In this document: positions 8,391-14,823 of the stretch, one piece after another
How positions within the stretch are numbered: the first letter of the stretch is position 1
Layout of the letters: each line of letters opens with the position of its first letter
Origin: Pseudomonadota bacterium
GTDB lineage: Bacteria > Desulfobacterota > Syntrophobacteria > Syntrophobacterales > Syntrophobacteraceae
Direction of reading: 5' to 3'
Assembly (NCBI GenBank): GCA_023442755.1
Contig: JAEZXS010000321.1
Span: 1-19,716 of the forward strand
DNA: 19,716 bases
The notes under the pieces: generated by a model
The model's database searches: none
Told to the model about the DNA's origin: nothing
Seen by the model: only the letters and a program-made list of their open reading frames with translations
Position numbers and translations under genes: made by a program

Positions 8391-8753
8391 CTAGGCGCTT
8401 TTTTTCTTATCGAGCCGTTTTCCCACGGCGATATGAACAGAGAGAAACACGCCCACGCCCGCCACGCCTGCGACCAACGCTTGCCAGAAGGGAAAGTCCC
8501 AGTGCATCATCGAAGCGATTATGCCCACCAATACCAGGAAACCCCCGATGCTGCCGATTCTGGGGTAAAGCGGCGCCTTGTCGTAGAGCCCATCGATCAT
8601 AGACATGGAATCCATTTCGCCACGGCACCTGGGGCAGGTTATTACAGGGTCCCCGAACGCGATGAATCTGCCGACTTCGCCCATGACCTGTGCGGCGGCG
8701 CTCTTTTGCAGTTTCCCACCGCAGTGGGGGCAATAAAAGAACTCGGATTTCAT
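8391..8753 (-). CDS. Zinc-ribbon membrane protein, unknown function
   Basis: About 120 residues from ATG 8753, which has GGGAG nine bases upstream; a GTG at 8771, directly after the preceding gene's stop, would add six residues. Two CxxC pairs, CPHCGG and CPRCRG, lie in the first 45 residues and should form a zinc ribbon. Two hydrophobic segments follow (GGFLVLVGIIASM and a longer one ending VGVFLSVHIAVG), then a basic tail. It is most likely an inner-membrane protein with a cytoplasmic zinc ribbon. It lies immediately downstream of the 8772-9152 gene on the same strand, so the two are probably cotranscribed and translated in a coupled way. It converges with the large histidine kinase gene. 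No function is assigned. Confidence 0.75.
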   Translation of the reverse strand: MKSEFFYCPHCGGKLQKSAAAQVMGEVGRFIAFGDPVITCPRCRGEMDSMSMIDGLYDKAPLYPRIGSIGGFLVLVGIIASMMHWDFPFWQALVAGVAGVGVFLSVHIAVGKRLDKKKSA

Positions 8754-8771
8754 GCCCTTTATCTCCCGCAC

Positions 8772-9152
8772 CTAAAAGTTGTAGCCTAATGTCGCCAGGT
8801 ACTGGTCGAAAATAAGATCCACCAGGAATCCGGCGGCGAGCAGAGGAATGAGAAGAGCGGCCAGGACCAGCTTTTGCTGCCACCCCTTCAATGCCGTGAA
8901 TTTATAGGACAGGCGGGTCGCTATGGGACCAAGCACGATCAGGGCGAGACCCAGGAGCGTAAAGATTGTGGTTGCAAAGATTGCTTTCGATGACTTCGTG
9001 ATGTGGTCCGCTCCATTGAGAGCATCGTGAATCGGGAAGTAAAACCCGATAAAGCCGAACACGAGTCCGACAAACAAGAAGATGAATCCTCCGATCCTTG
9101 GAAACCTGTCCAGGGTCCTGCCCGTAGTTGCCGCATGCTGTTCATTGCTCAT
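8772..9152 (-). CDS. Small three-helix inner-membrane protein, unknown function
   Basis: 126 residues from ATG 9152, with GAGAGG upstream. After a polar start of about 20 residues there are three strongly hydrophobic segments: FIFLFVGLVFGFIGF, a second around TLLGLALIVLGPI, and a third around LVLAALLIPLLAAGF. No catalytic motif or domain is recognised. The sequence before the first helix, RFPRIGGF, resembles YPRIGSIGGF in the partner protein encoded just downstream, so the two may share an ancestral element. The stop codon directly adjoins the earliest possible start of that partner, a tight two-gene unit. It is divergent from the 9348-10007 gene. Confidence 0.7.
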   Translation of the reverse strand: MSNEQHAATTGRTLDRFPRIGGFIFLFVGLVFGFIGFYFPIHDALNGADHITKSSKAIFATTIFTLLGLALIVLGPIATRLSYKFTALKGWQQKLVLAALLIPLLAAGFLVDLIFDQYLATLGYNF

Positions 9153-9263
9153 TCTGCACCTCTCTTGTTTGATATAAAACCCTCAGATGCCTGGAATGTT
9201 TTCCTTGAACTTCTGCTGCGAGCCTGGAATAAGAAGAATCGGGGATAGAATAGGGATATCAAT

Positions 9264-9284
9264 GTAGATTACCTTATAATCTAC
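9264..9284. promoter_or_regulatory. 8-bp inverted repeat overlapping a TATAAT box
   Basis: GTAGATTA (9264-9271) and TAATCTAC (9277-9284) are perfect inverted copies with five bases between. The right arm overlaps TATAAT (9275-9280), a consensus -10 on the plus strand, although no good -35 is seen. It lies in the divergent spacer between two membrane-protein units and is best read as an operator or a small hairpin. Confidence 0.4.
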
Positions 9285-9289
9285 TAACG

Positions 9290-9317
9290 AGTATTAGAAA
9301 ATCATGATTTTCATACT
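9290..9317. promoter_or_regulatory. 16-bp perfect palindrome with flanking arms
   Basis: GAAAATCATGATTTTC at 9297-9312 is a perfect palindrome, flanked by AGTAT (9290-9294) and ATACT (9313-9317), also inverted copies. It sits 30 bp upstream of the start of the four-helix membrane protein and just downstream of the other inverted repeat. It may be an operator for either divergent unit, or form a hairpin in the leader. Confidence 0.4.
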
Positions 9318-9347
9318 AAGGCAATTCCTCTTCGAATATCCCGGCCG

Positions 9348-10007
9348 ATGCAGATTGCCGGTCGGCGATTTCCGGGCGATTGCTTGGCGCCGGCGCGCAC
9401 ATGGAGGCGGACAACGATTTCCGATAATCTGGAGCTTATTCCGGAACATCTGAGGTTTGCGGAAACGCTCGGCTGGCAGCCAAGTATCTGGGGAACCCTT
9501 TTTATCGCCGTCGCCTGCATGGTGCCGGCCTACGGTACGCGACCCCTTTCCGAAATCGAATGGGCGATTGCAGGCTGCTCGGGAGCTATCGGTCTTGCCC
9601 TGGCCAGCTATGAGAGCTGGCGGCGCAGAAACCGTACGGTCCTGGTCAGGGACGGCAGGAATATTGCGGTTTTTCGAAAAGGCCATCTCGCTTCGACCCT
9701 CGCCCCTGGTGCAATCACCGCTCGTAAACCGGAGTTTTACGTCCACGGCAAGATCGGCCTTTGCTTGCTCTTTTGGGCGGTAGCGCTGACCGTGATTGCG
9801 ATCTCGGACTTTCCCCGCGGGGACGCGACACTCGCCGATGCCGCGCTTATCGTGTCCATAGCCCTTGCCTGCTGGGTTTCCCTTTTCGCCGCGATCCGGG
9901 TATGGATCACTTGCACGTACCTATTGATACCGGTCAAGGAAGGCCGGTGGGCATCGCCTCTGACTGTGCGAATTCGCACTTCCCGCTTGAAGGAGCTCTT
10001 TTTATGA
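9348..10007 (+). CDS. Four-helix inner-membrane protein, unknown function
   Basis: 219 residues if the ATG at 9348 is used. That start has no clear ribosome binding site, and the first 25 residues are Arg-rich and unlike the rest, so the true start is uncertain; TTG 9384 is an alternative. Four hydrophobic segments are visible: around WGTLFIAVACMVPAY, AIAGCSGAIGLALAS, IGLCLLFWAVALTVIA, and a long one around AALIVSIALACWVSLFAA. A polar stretch of about 50 residues separates the two helix pairs and resembles a small beta-rich cytoplasmic domain (TVLVRDGRNIAVFRKG). The end, SPLTVRIRTSRLKELFL, is basic. No family is recognised. It converges with the degenerate kinase gene, with 23 bases between the stops. 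Confidence 0.6.
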   Translation: MQIAGRRFPGDCLAPARTWRRTTISDNLELIPEHLRFAETLGWQPSIWGTLFIAVACMVPAYGTRPLSEIEWAIAGCSGAIGLALASYESWRRRNRTVLVRDGRNIAVFRKGHLASTLAPGAITARKPEFYVHGKIGLCLLFWAVALTVIAISDFPRGDATLADAALIVSIALACWVSLFAAIRVWITCTYLLIPVKEGRWASPLTVRIRTSRLKELFL

Positions 10008-10030
10008 ACGATGGACGACCGAACGGCAGG

Positions 10031-10693
10031 CTAAATCGTCCATGCAACCCGAATAGTGGTTCCTTCCTCCGGGGTGTACTCCATGGTGAATCTGCCGCCG
10101 GTAAGTTCGGCTCTTTCCCGCATTCCGAAGCCGATCGTGGAAGTACATGCCTCGATCACCTGCAGCTTCTTTTTCATTCCGATAAATATCGCCAGGTCGA
10201 TCTCGCTCCGTATTTTTTCGAGTGAAACACGGAGCCTGTCGGCATCGACGTCTCTGTCGAAAATTCTCAAAGCTTCCTGAATGATTCTGAATAGATGGAT
10301 TTTGAGATTCTCGGGGATTTCCCCTTCGGCCGCCCTGATGTCAAGCTCGACATGCCTGCCTGGCAGCGCCCTGCCGTAATGGCTGCGAAGCCATTCGAGT
10401 GTTACCAGCAGCCCCATGCTGTCGAGCATTGAGGGCCTCAAATCCATGGAGATATTTCGAGTTTCCTCAATGGAAAGCTGGAGTATAGGGACGAGTTGCT
10501 CAAGGCGGGTGAATGCCGAATTTCGATCGCCTTCCTCAGCATGGCTGAGCACCACTTCCACCCAGTACTTCACCGCCGCAAGCACCTGCCCGACGCTCTC
10601 ATGCAGCTCATTGGCGAGCCTCTGCTTTTCCTCTTCATGCGAGGCCATAAGTTTCAGGCCAAGCCGCCGAAGTTTTCCAGTGGAATTTTCCAA
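10031..10693 (-). CDS. NarL-type (HisKA_3) histidine kinase homologue with degenerate ATPase domain
   Basis: I start at TTG 10693 because AGGAG lies eight bases upstream; a TTG at 10765 would add 24 residues without such a site. The product is 220 residues and soluble, with no sensor domain. The dimerisation domain is well preserved: EEEKQRLANELHESVGQ with His31, then RNISMDLRPSMLDSMGL. The C-terminal part follows the HATPase layout (LFRIIQEAL at the front, GFGMRERAELTGGRF and GTTIRVAW at the end). However, the N-box Asn is absent (EALRIFDRD where EALTN is usual), and the D-x-G-x-G motif is replaced by a segment around AIFIGMKKK. ATP binding is therefore doubtful. It may act by binding a partner rather than by phosphorylation, or it may be decaying, although the frame is intact. 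It is divergent from the sigma-54 activator gene. Confidence 0.75.
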   Translation of the reverse strand: MENSTGKLRRLGLKLMASHEEEKQRLANELHESVGQVLAAVKYWVEVVLSHAEEGDRNSAFTRLEQLVPILQLSIEETRNISMDLRPSMLDSMGLLVTLEWLRSHYGRALPGRHVELDIRAAEGEIPENLKIHLFRIIQEALRIFDRDVDADRLRVSLEKIRSEIDLAIFIGMKKKLQVIEACTSTIGFGMRERAELTGGRFTMEYTPEEGTTIRVAWTI

Positions 10694-11247
10694 TCGCTTT
10701 TCTCCTGCCGGGTAAGATGCAGGTCTCCTCAAAAGCGATCTAATGCAGTCGGGGGACAAAGACAATTAGACCTTAGTCCTACTTGCTTCGTATTGAGTGA
10801 TGGTTTCATTAAACCCCAACTACGCTAATCTCGTCCCGAAATGGCGGAATAATTTGTCCATGGCTGATGGTGGCTTCAGATGAAGCTCGCCCGGCCTATC
10901 CACTGAACCGGCAGCACCATATTATCCTACTCAAAAACATCCCGGGGATGCTCCCGCGTTGACAACTTCCCGCTCCCCCCTTGATTTGATTATGGATTTT
11001 CCGTTCGATGCGTTCAAAATATCATAATCTTATTTGGCATGCTGTTTGCTCCCCCGTATTAAGAGATTTCTTTTCTGACAGTGTTTGCACCAGATGATAC
11101 ACACGACCGCCGAATTGCGTAAAGAAGCCGGAGCTTTTAGTCCGGCAGCCGGCAATCCTATTTTCAGAGGAAGCCACGTTTTGATTTTCCCCAGGGCCTT
11201 GCTTACGTTACTCAGGATGCGTCTGGATGGTAAGGAGAAGCGCAGCG
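10694..11247. other. Divergent intergenic region carrying the activator's sigma-54 promoter
   Basis: About 550 bp between the degenerate kinase and the sigma-54 activator. It holds the -24/-12 promoter at 11035-11051, an untranslated leader of roughly 185 bases, and a short inverted repeat, GGTTTCATTAAACC (10802-10815), possibly on the kinase side. An open frame at 11085-11543 overlaps the activator gene and has no family features, so I do not call it. Confidence 0.5.
11035..11051 (+). promoter_or_regulatory. Sigma-54 promoter (-24/-12) of the activator gene
   Basis: TGGCAT (11035-11040), five bases, then TTGCTC (11046-11051), matches the RpoN consensus TGGCAC-N5-TTGCW with correct spacing of the GG and GC pairs. 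Transcription would start near 11062. A sigma-54 promoter in front of a sigma-54 activator suggests autoactivation or control by another activator. Confidence 0.8.
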
Positions 11248-12660
11248 ATGAAGCAGATAAGAGTTCTGCAAGTGAATCTGAGCCGCACCGGAAAGGTAGG
11301 CGCGGCGCTTCGGAGCCTACTTCAATCCGCCCCCGGTTTAAGTTACAGGTGCGCTCAGGAGAGCATCGACTTTCTCAGTCCGGCGGGCCCAAACGCTATC
11401 AAGGACATGGCCCTGAGTTTGAGTCCGGATGTACTCATCCTGACGGCACGACCCGGCGAACTGAGCCGATTTCGTCCCATATACGAATCCCTCGGCGCCA
11501 CCGGCGCAGGCATCCCCGCAATCGCATTCATGGAAAGCAATGATCTGTCCAACATCACAGCGGTATTCCTGCAAACAGGAGCAATCCTCACCATCCCGGA
11601 TCACCTCACATCTCTCGACATCGCTTCCCTCGTCACAGGCCTTTCGGAAGGAATCGAACCCGCACTGCTGGCCGCCCATGTGCGGGAAGGCACAACACCT
11701 AAACAGCTGATTGGCGAAAGCGCCGCTTTCCTCGATGAAATCCGGAAGATACCTATTATTGCAAAATACAACTCCAGCGTGCTCATCTGGGGTGAAACCG
11801 GCACAGGGAAGGAAATCTGCGCCCAGATGATACACTTTCACAGTCCCAGGGCCGCCAATCCCTTCATTCCCGTAAACTGCGGTGCGATTCCGGTGGATAT
11901 CGCCGAAAACGAGCTTTTCGGCCATACGCGCGGTGCCTTCACCGGCGCGGTGCCCTCCAAGCCCGGCCTGATTCGGGAAGCCGAAAGCGGAACGCTTTTT
12001 CTCGACGAGGTTGACAGCCTGCCGCCGCTGCTCCAGGTAAAGCTTTTGCGCTTTCTCCAGGAAAAGACATACCGCCCCCTGGGGTCAACACGGGAACTTC
12101 CCGCCGACGTGCGCACCATAGCCGCAACCAACATCGATCCGGACCAGGCGCTGCGCACAGGCCGCCTCCGCCAGGACCTCTATTACCGGCTCAATGTGCT
12201 CTCACTGCGACTGCCGCCCCTGAGGGAGCGCAAAGAGGACATTTCGCTGCTCGCCCGCCATTTCCTGGACAAAAATGCGTCTGAGACATTTAAAGCACTG
12301 GATGGCATATCCGCCCAGGCATTGCAGAGACTCCAGCTCCATGACTGGCCGGGAAACGTGCGCGAACTGGAGCGCGTAATCGAGCGCGCCGTGGTGCTCT
12401 GTTCGGGCAGAATAATAGAAGAGAACGACATCCAGCTTCCGCAGCGCCATCCGGCTGAGAACGGCGGTTCTTTCAAGGAAATTAAGGAAAGATACGTAGA
12501 GCAATTTGAAAAAAGCTATATCGAAAAGCTGCTTCTCATCCACCACGGAAATATTTCAAAGGCCGCCCAGGCCGCCCAGAAACACCGCAGAGCATTCTGG
12601 CAGCTCATCAGGAAATACGGCATAGATGCGGACAAATTCAGGGCGAAGAAACAGATTTAG
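11248..12660 (+). CDS. Sigma-54 activator (AAA+, Fis-type HTH) with receiver-like domain lacking the phospho-acceptor Asp
   Basis: 470 residues from ATG 11248, behind AAGGAG. Residues 1-130 follow the CheY-like alternation (VLQVN, DVLILTARP, AIAFMESNDL, GAILTIPD), but the acidic pocket is gone (NLS instead of DDD), the acceptor position reads Thr66 or its neighbour, and the conserved Lys is missing, so phosphorylation is unlikely. The AAA+ domain is complete: Walker A GETGTGKE with Lys188, the sigma-54 contact loop GAFTGA at 229-234, Walker B TLFLDE ending at 253-254, and an arginine-rich sensor region (RLRQDLYYRLNV). The C-terminus carries a Fis-like helix-turn-helix around 425-462 (HHGNISKAAQAAQKHRRAFWQLI). 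It should bind upstream sites and drive RpoN promoters; the obvious targets are its own promoter and that at 12878. Signal input is unclear. Confidence 0.92.
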   Translation: MKQIRVLQVNLSRTGKVGAALRSLLQSAPGLSYRCAQESIDFLSPAGPNAIKDMALSLSPDVLILTARPGELSRFRPIYESLGATGAGIPAIAFMESNDLSNITAVFLQTGAILTIPDHLTSLDIASLVTGLSEGIEPALLAAHVREGTTPKQLIGESAAFLDEIRKIPIIAKYNSSVLIWGETGTGKEICAQMIHFHSPRAANPFIPVNCGAIPVDIAENELFGHTRGAFTGAVPSKPGLIREAESGTLFLDEVDSLPPLLQVKLLRFLQEKTYRPLGSTRELPADVRTIAATNIDPDQALRTGRLRQDLYYRLNVLSLRLPPLRERKEDISLLARHFLDKNASETFKALDGISAQALQRLQLHDWPGNVRELERVIERAVVLCSGRIIEENDIQLPQRHPAENGGSFKEIKERYVEQFEKSYIEKLLLIHHGNISKAAQAAQKHRRAFWQLIRKYGIDADKFRAKKQI

Positions 12661-12681
12661 TCTTTCCTGCCATATCCCGCA

Positions 12682-12695
12682 TGTCCGGTCGGACA
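12682..12695. promoter_or_regulatory. Palindrome TGTCCGGTCGGACA, candidate activator site
   Basis: TGTCCG and CGGACA are perfect inverted 6-bp arms with two bases between. It lies about 185 bp upstream of the -24/-12 element at 12878, a usual distance for an enhancer-type site bound by an NtrC-family activator. The assignment is inferred from position and symmetry only. Confidence 0.45.
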
Positions 12696-12788
12696 AAAAC
12701 AAACATTTTCGCAGATGAAAGTATCATACCTCAAATTGGCCTCCTGCATCGATCTGTAACCGTAAACCCGCCCGGGGGGACAAAAACA
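12691..12788 (+). repeat. Two direct copies of GGACAAAAACA
   Basis: GGACAAAAACA occurs at 12691-12701 and 12778-12788, 87 bp apart, both upstream of the sigma-54 promoter at 12878. The first copy overlaps the right arm of the TGTCCGGTCGGACA palindrome. A second pair, CATGAAAATGA (12804-12814) and CATGAAAAATGA (12842-12853), lies closer to the promoter. These may be activator or bending-protein sites. Confidence 0.4.
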
Positions 12789-12877
12789 TCATCCTAGGTG
12801 GTTCATGAAAATGATTTGGAACGCTTCTTTTCGGATTAAACCATGAAAAATGAACGTTTTTACTCTCAACCTGATGA

Positions 12878-12894
12878 TGGCATGACGCTTGCTT
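12878..12894 (+). promoter_or_regulatory. Sigma-54 promoter (-24/-12) of the exported cysteine-rich protein gene
   Basis: TGGCAT (12878-12883), GACGC, TTGCTT (12889-12894): correct GG-to-GC spacing and a match to the RpoN consensus at all but the last base of the -24 box. Transcription would start near 12905, leaving a leader of about 355 bases before the ATG at 13262. Confidence 0.85.
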
Positions 12895-12904
12895 AAGACA
12901 CTAA

Positions 12905-13261
12905 CCAGTGATGGCAATTCCATCAGAATCCAAAAGCGGGTAGACAATCCCGTCATATCGTCCAGCAGTTCAAAATCTGTTTTCTAGTAACGGCACCGGC
13001 AATCAGTATCAACAAAAGTCAGCATGGAACCTCTGCCTCAGTTCTCTGCCGGACCCTGTAAGTCTCTCTTGAGGCAACACAATTGGTTTTCTCGGAGCGC
13101 AATGCCGGAAAGTGTAGTTCGAGTAAGGAGGAGATCCGGCACGAGCGAGAAATCTGAAGATCATTTTGAGAAGGGAGGTGAAGCGGAAAAATTCCATCCT
13201 ATATCTACTGGTCCATTATTAACAACATCCGATGCATTCCCCTACTCGAGGAGGAGGAAAG
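12905..13261 (+). promoter_or_regulatory. Long structured 5' leader of the exported cysteine-rich protein
   Basis: About 355 bases between the predicted sigma-54 start site and the coding region, with no convincing gene. TGCCTCA (13034-13040) can pair with TGAGGCA (13070-13076). TCCGGCA (13135-13141) can pair with TGCCGGA at 13103-13109, or with an identical TGCCGGA at 13047-13053 inside the first loop, so alternative folds are possible. Purine-rich Shine-Dalgarno-like runs occur near 13125 (AAGGAGGAG) and 13173 (GGGAGG) as well as at the true site. It matches no riboswitch that I can recognise. Confidence 0.45.
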
Positions 13262-14575
13262 ATGAAGAAGTCGCTTATCTGCTTGATAGCTTTAACCTTT
13301 GTGCTGGCCGGGATGATCGGTCTGACTTCAGCGGCACAAAACGTTGCCAACGATAACCAGAAGGGTTCGCTCCTGATCTTCCCGAAAATCGATGTTAGTG
13401 ACCACAAGGACACAATCGTCCGTATCTGTAACGACTACAGCGCCGCTGTCCATGTCCAGTGCTTCTGGGTAAACTCGATCCTCCAGAACAGGCCTTTCGA
13501 TTTCACCCTCTACGGTAACCAGTGTACCTGGTTCAGCGCGAAGTACGGCAACAGCGAACGCCGTCAGTACAACATTGCCCCGTTCCCGATCGCATTCGGT
13601 CCCGGCCACCCCGGCATTCCTGCAACGGGTTTCGCCGACTCCTTCACGGGCGAACTGAAGTGCTTTGCCACCAACGCCGATTCCGGACAGCCGATCTCCT
13701 TCAACCATATGTTCGGCACCGCGGAAATCATGTTCGGTACGGATGACAACATCCTGATGTACGGCTATCCTTCCTGGAACTTCACCTCTCGCGGTGTGCC
13801 CAGAGGCGGCGATTGCGGCCCCAACGGCGAACTGAAGCTGAATGGTTTGAACGGCTTCTACGATGCATGCCCTGCTTACCTGACCACCGAATACCTGCCC
13901 CCGACCTTCACGTCCTTCCAGGGCACGGAAATCGCTCTCGTCCCCTGTATTCAGGACCTTCGCCAGGACGGCGTGGGTGCTGCCACAAAAGCCAAGTTCG
14001 ACATCTGGGACATGAACGGAACCAAGATGGGAACGGCATGGAAATGCGTAAACACCCTGTTTGACGGCTTCCTGTCTCCTCCGTCCTACTTTGGCAGCGG
14101 CTTCACCCCCGGGACCGATCCCTGGACCGGTCTTCCCATCGGAGCATTCGGCGGCGCCTTCTTCGTTCTCAACAATTTCTCCTACGCTCCGAACTGTTCC
14201 TCGGGCTTCTGCTGCAACGACAACGGCCGCATCCGTGTGACCGCCGTTGCCAGCAGCCAGTGCGAGTCCCCTTACTTCTACAACTTCTGGCGTGATCTGA
14301 CGATCGACGATTCCTTCCTGAACCTTCCCTCCCCGATTCCCGGGCTTGCAGTCTACTACTACATGCTCCTGGGTGTCGGACCGGTCGGCTCCACGAAGAA
14401 TACCTCCTTCGTCGGCACGATCATCAAGTACGGTGTGGCTTCGATGTGCGGCGACGACAACTGCCACATCTCGATGTCTCCCTACGCGAAGAACATGGCC
14501 GGCGCCGGCTGTGACGCCACCGGCAACATCAAATACGATGCGGCCAGCAACGTAATCCTGGAATTTGCGAAGTAA
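13262..14575 (+). CDS. Exported cysteine-rich protein of unknown function, sigma-54 controlled, probably highly expressed
   Basis: The start is ATG 13262 behind AGGAGGAGG; the product is 437 residues. Residues 1-24 are a clear signal peptide (MKKSLICLIALTFVLAG, cleavage near TSAAQ). The mature protein has about 15 cysteines, including GFCCND and CGDDNCH, many aromatic and Gly/Pro residues, and no transmembrane helix, so it looks like a disulfide-stabilised beta-rich protein of the periplasm, outer surface or medium. Its opening (KGSLLIFPKIDV, then DTIVRICNDYSAAVHVQCFWV) resembles a beta-sandwich strand pattern, but I cannot name a family. Codon choice is strongly skewed to C-ending codons (TTC, AAC, GTC, ATC), unlike its neighbours, as in abundant proteins. 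It has its own sigma-54 promoter, long leader and strong terminator, so it is monocistronic and directly behind its likely activator. Confidence 0.8.
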   Translation: MKKSLICLIALTFVLAGMIGLTSAAQNVANDNQKGSLLIFPKIDVSDHKDTIVRICNDYSAAVHVQCFWVNSILQNRPFDFTLYGNQCTWFSAKYGNSERRQYNIAPFPIAFGPGHPGIPATGFADSFTGELKCFATNADSGQPISFNHMFGTAEIMFGTDDNILMYGYPSWNFTSRGVPRGGDCGPNGELKLNGLNGFYDACPAYLTTEYLPPTFTSFQGTEIALVPCIQDLRQDGVGAATKAKFDIWDMNGTKMGTAWKCVNTLFDGFLSPPSYFGSGFTPGTDPWTGLPIGAFGGAFFVLNNFSYAPNCSSGFCCNDNGRIRVTAVASSQCESPYFYNFWRDLTIDDSFLNLPSPIPGLAVYYYMLLGVGPVGSTKNTSFVGTIIKYGVASMCGDDNCHISMSPYAKNMAGAGCDATGNIKYDAASNVILEFAK

Positions 14576-14586
14576 GATTGCTCAAC

Positions 14587-14620
14587 GGGACCGGGGATTT
14601 CCCCGGTCCCCCCTCTCTTT
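14587..14620 (+). terminator. Strong hairpin terminator after the exported protein gene
   Basis: GGGACCGGGG (14587-14596), the loop ATTT, and CCCCGGTCCC (14601-14610) form a perfect 10-bp GC-rich stem beginning 12 bases after the stop codon, followed by a pyrimidine-rich tail ending CTCTTT. Confidence 0.8.
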
Positions 14621-14761
14621 CCACTCCGACCCCGAAAACCCACTTATCTCGAACGTGAAAACCATCCGCTGAAATACCGAAGAACACCGGCGCTTGAGTC
14701 AGGCGGTTCAGGGCAGAGCCTTTAAGCCGTCCGAATACTTCCCGTTATCCTGAAGCGCTTT

Positions 14762-14788
14762 TTGATTCGGGCGATCTCGTATTATATT
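14762..14788 (+). promoter_or_regulatory. Possible sigma-70 promoter for the metallo-hydrolase gene
   Basis: TTGATT (14762-14767) and TATATT (14783-14788), with a short 15-bp spacer; TATTAG at 14785 gives 17 bp but a poorer -10. It lies about 35 bases before the gene in otherwise GC-rich DNA. Confidence 0.35.
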
Positions 14789-14823
14789 AGTGCCTGATTT
14801 CAATGAAGATGCGGGAGGCTGCA

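Noticed and set aside
8369..8412. Terminator between the large kinase and the zinc-ribbon gene
   Set aside because: There is a T-run on the plus strand near 8400, but the possible stem (AGCCGCC with GGCGCT) needs a bulge and is short, so I do not call it.
12905..13261. Cyclic di-GMP (GEMM) or other known riboswitch in the long leader
   Set aside because: I could not find the conserved core sequences of the classes I know; only paired 7-base segments are visible.
13328..14467. Open frame of 379 codons on the minus strand
   Set aside because: It lies fully inside the exported cysteine-rich protein gene. The strong C-ending codon bias of that gene removes stops from the opposite strand; the translation is rich in Val, Gly and Arg with no family signature.
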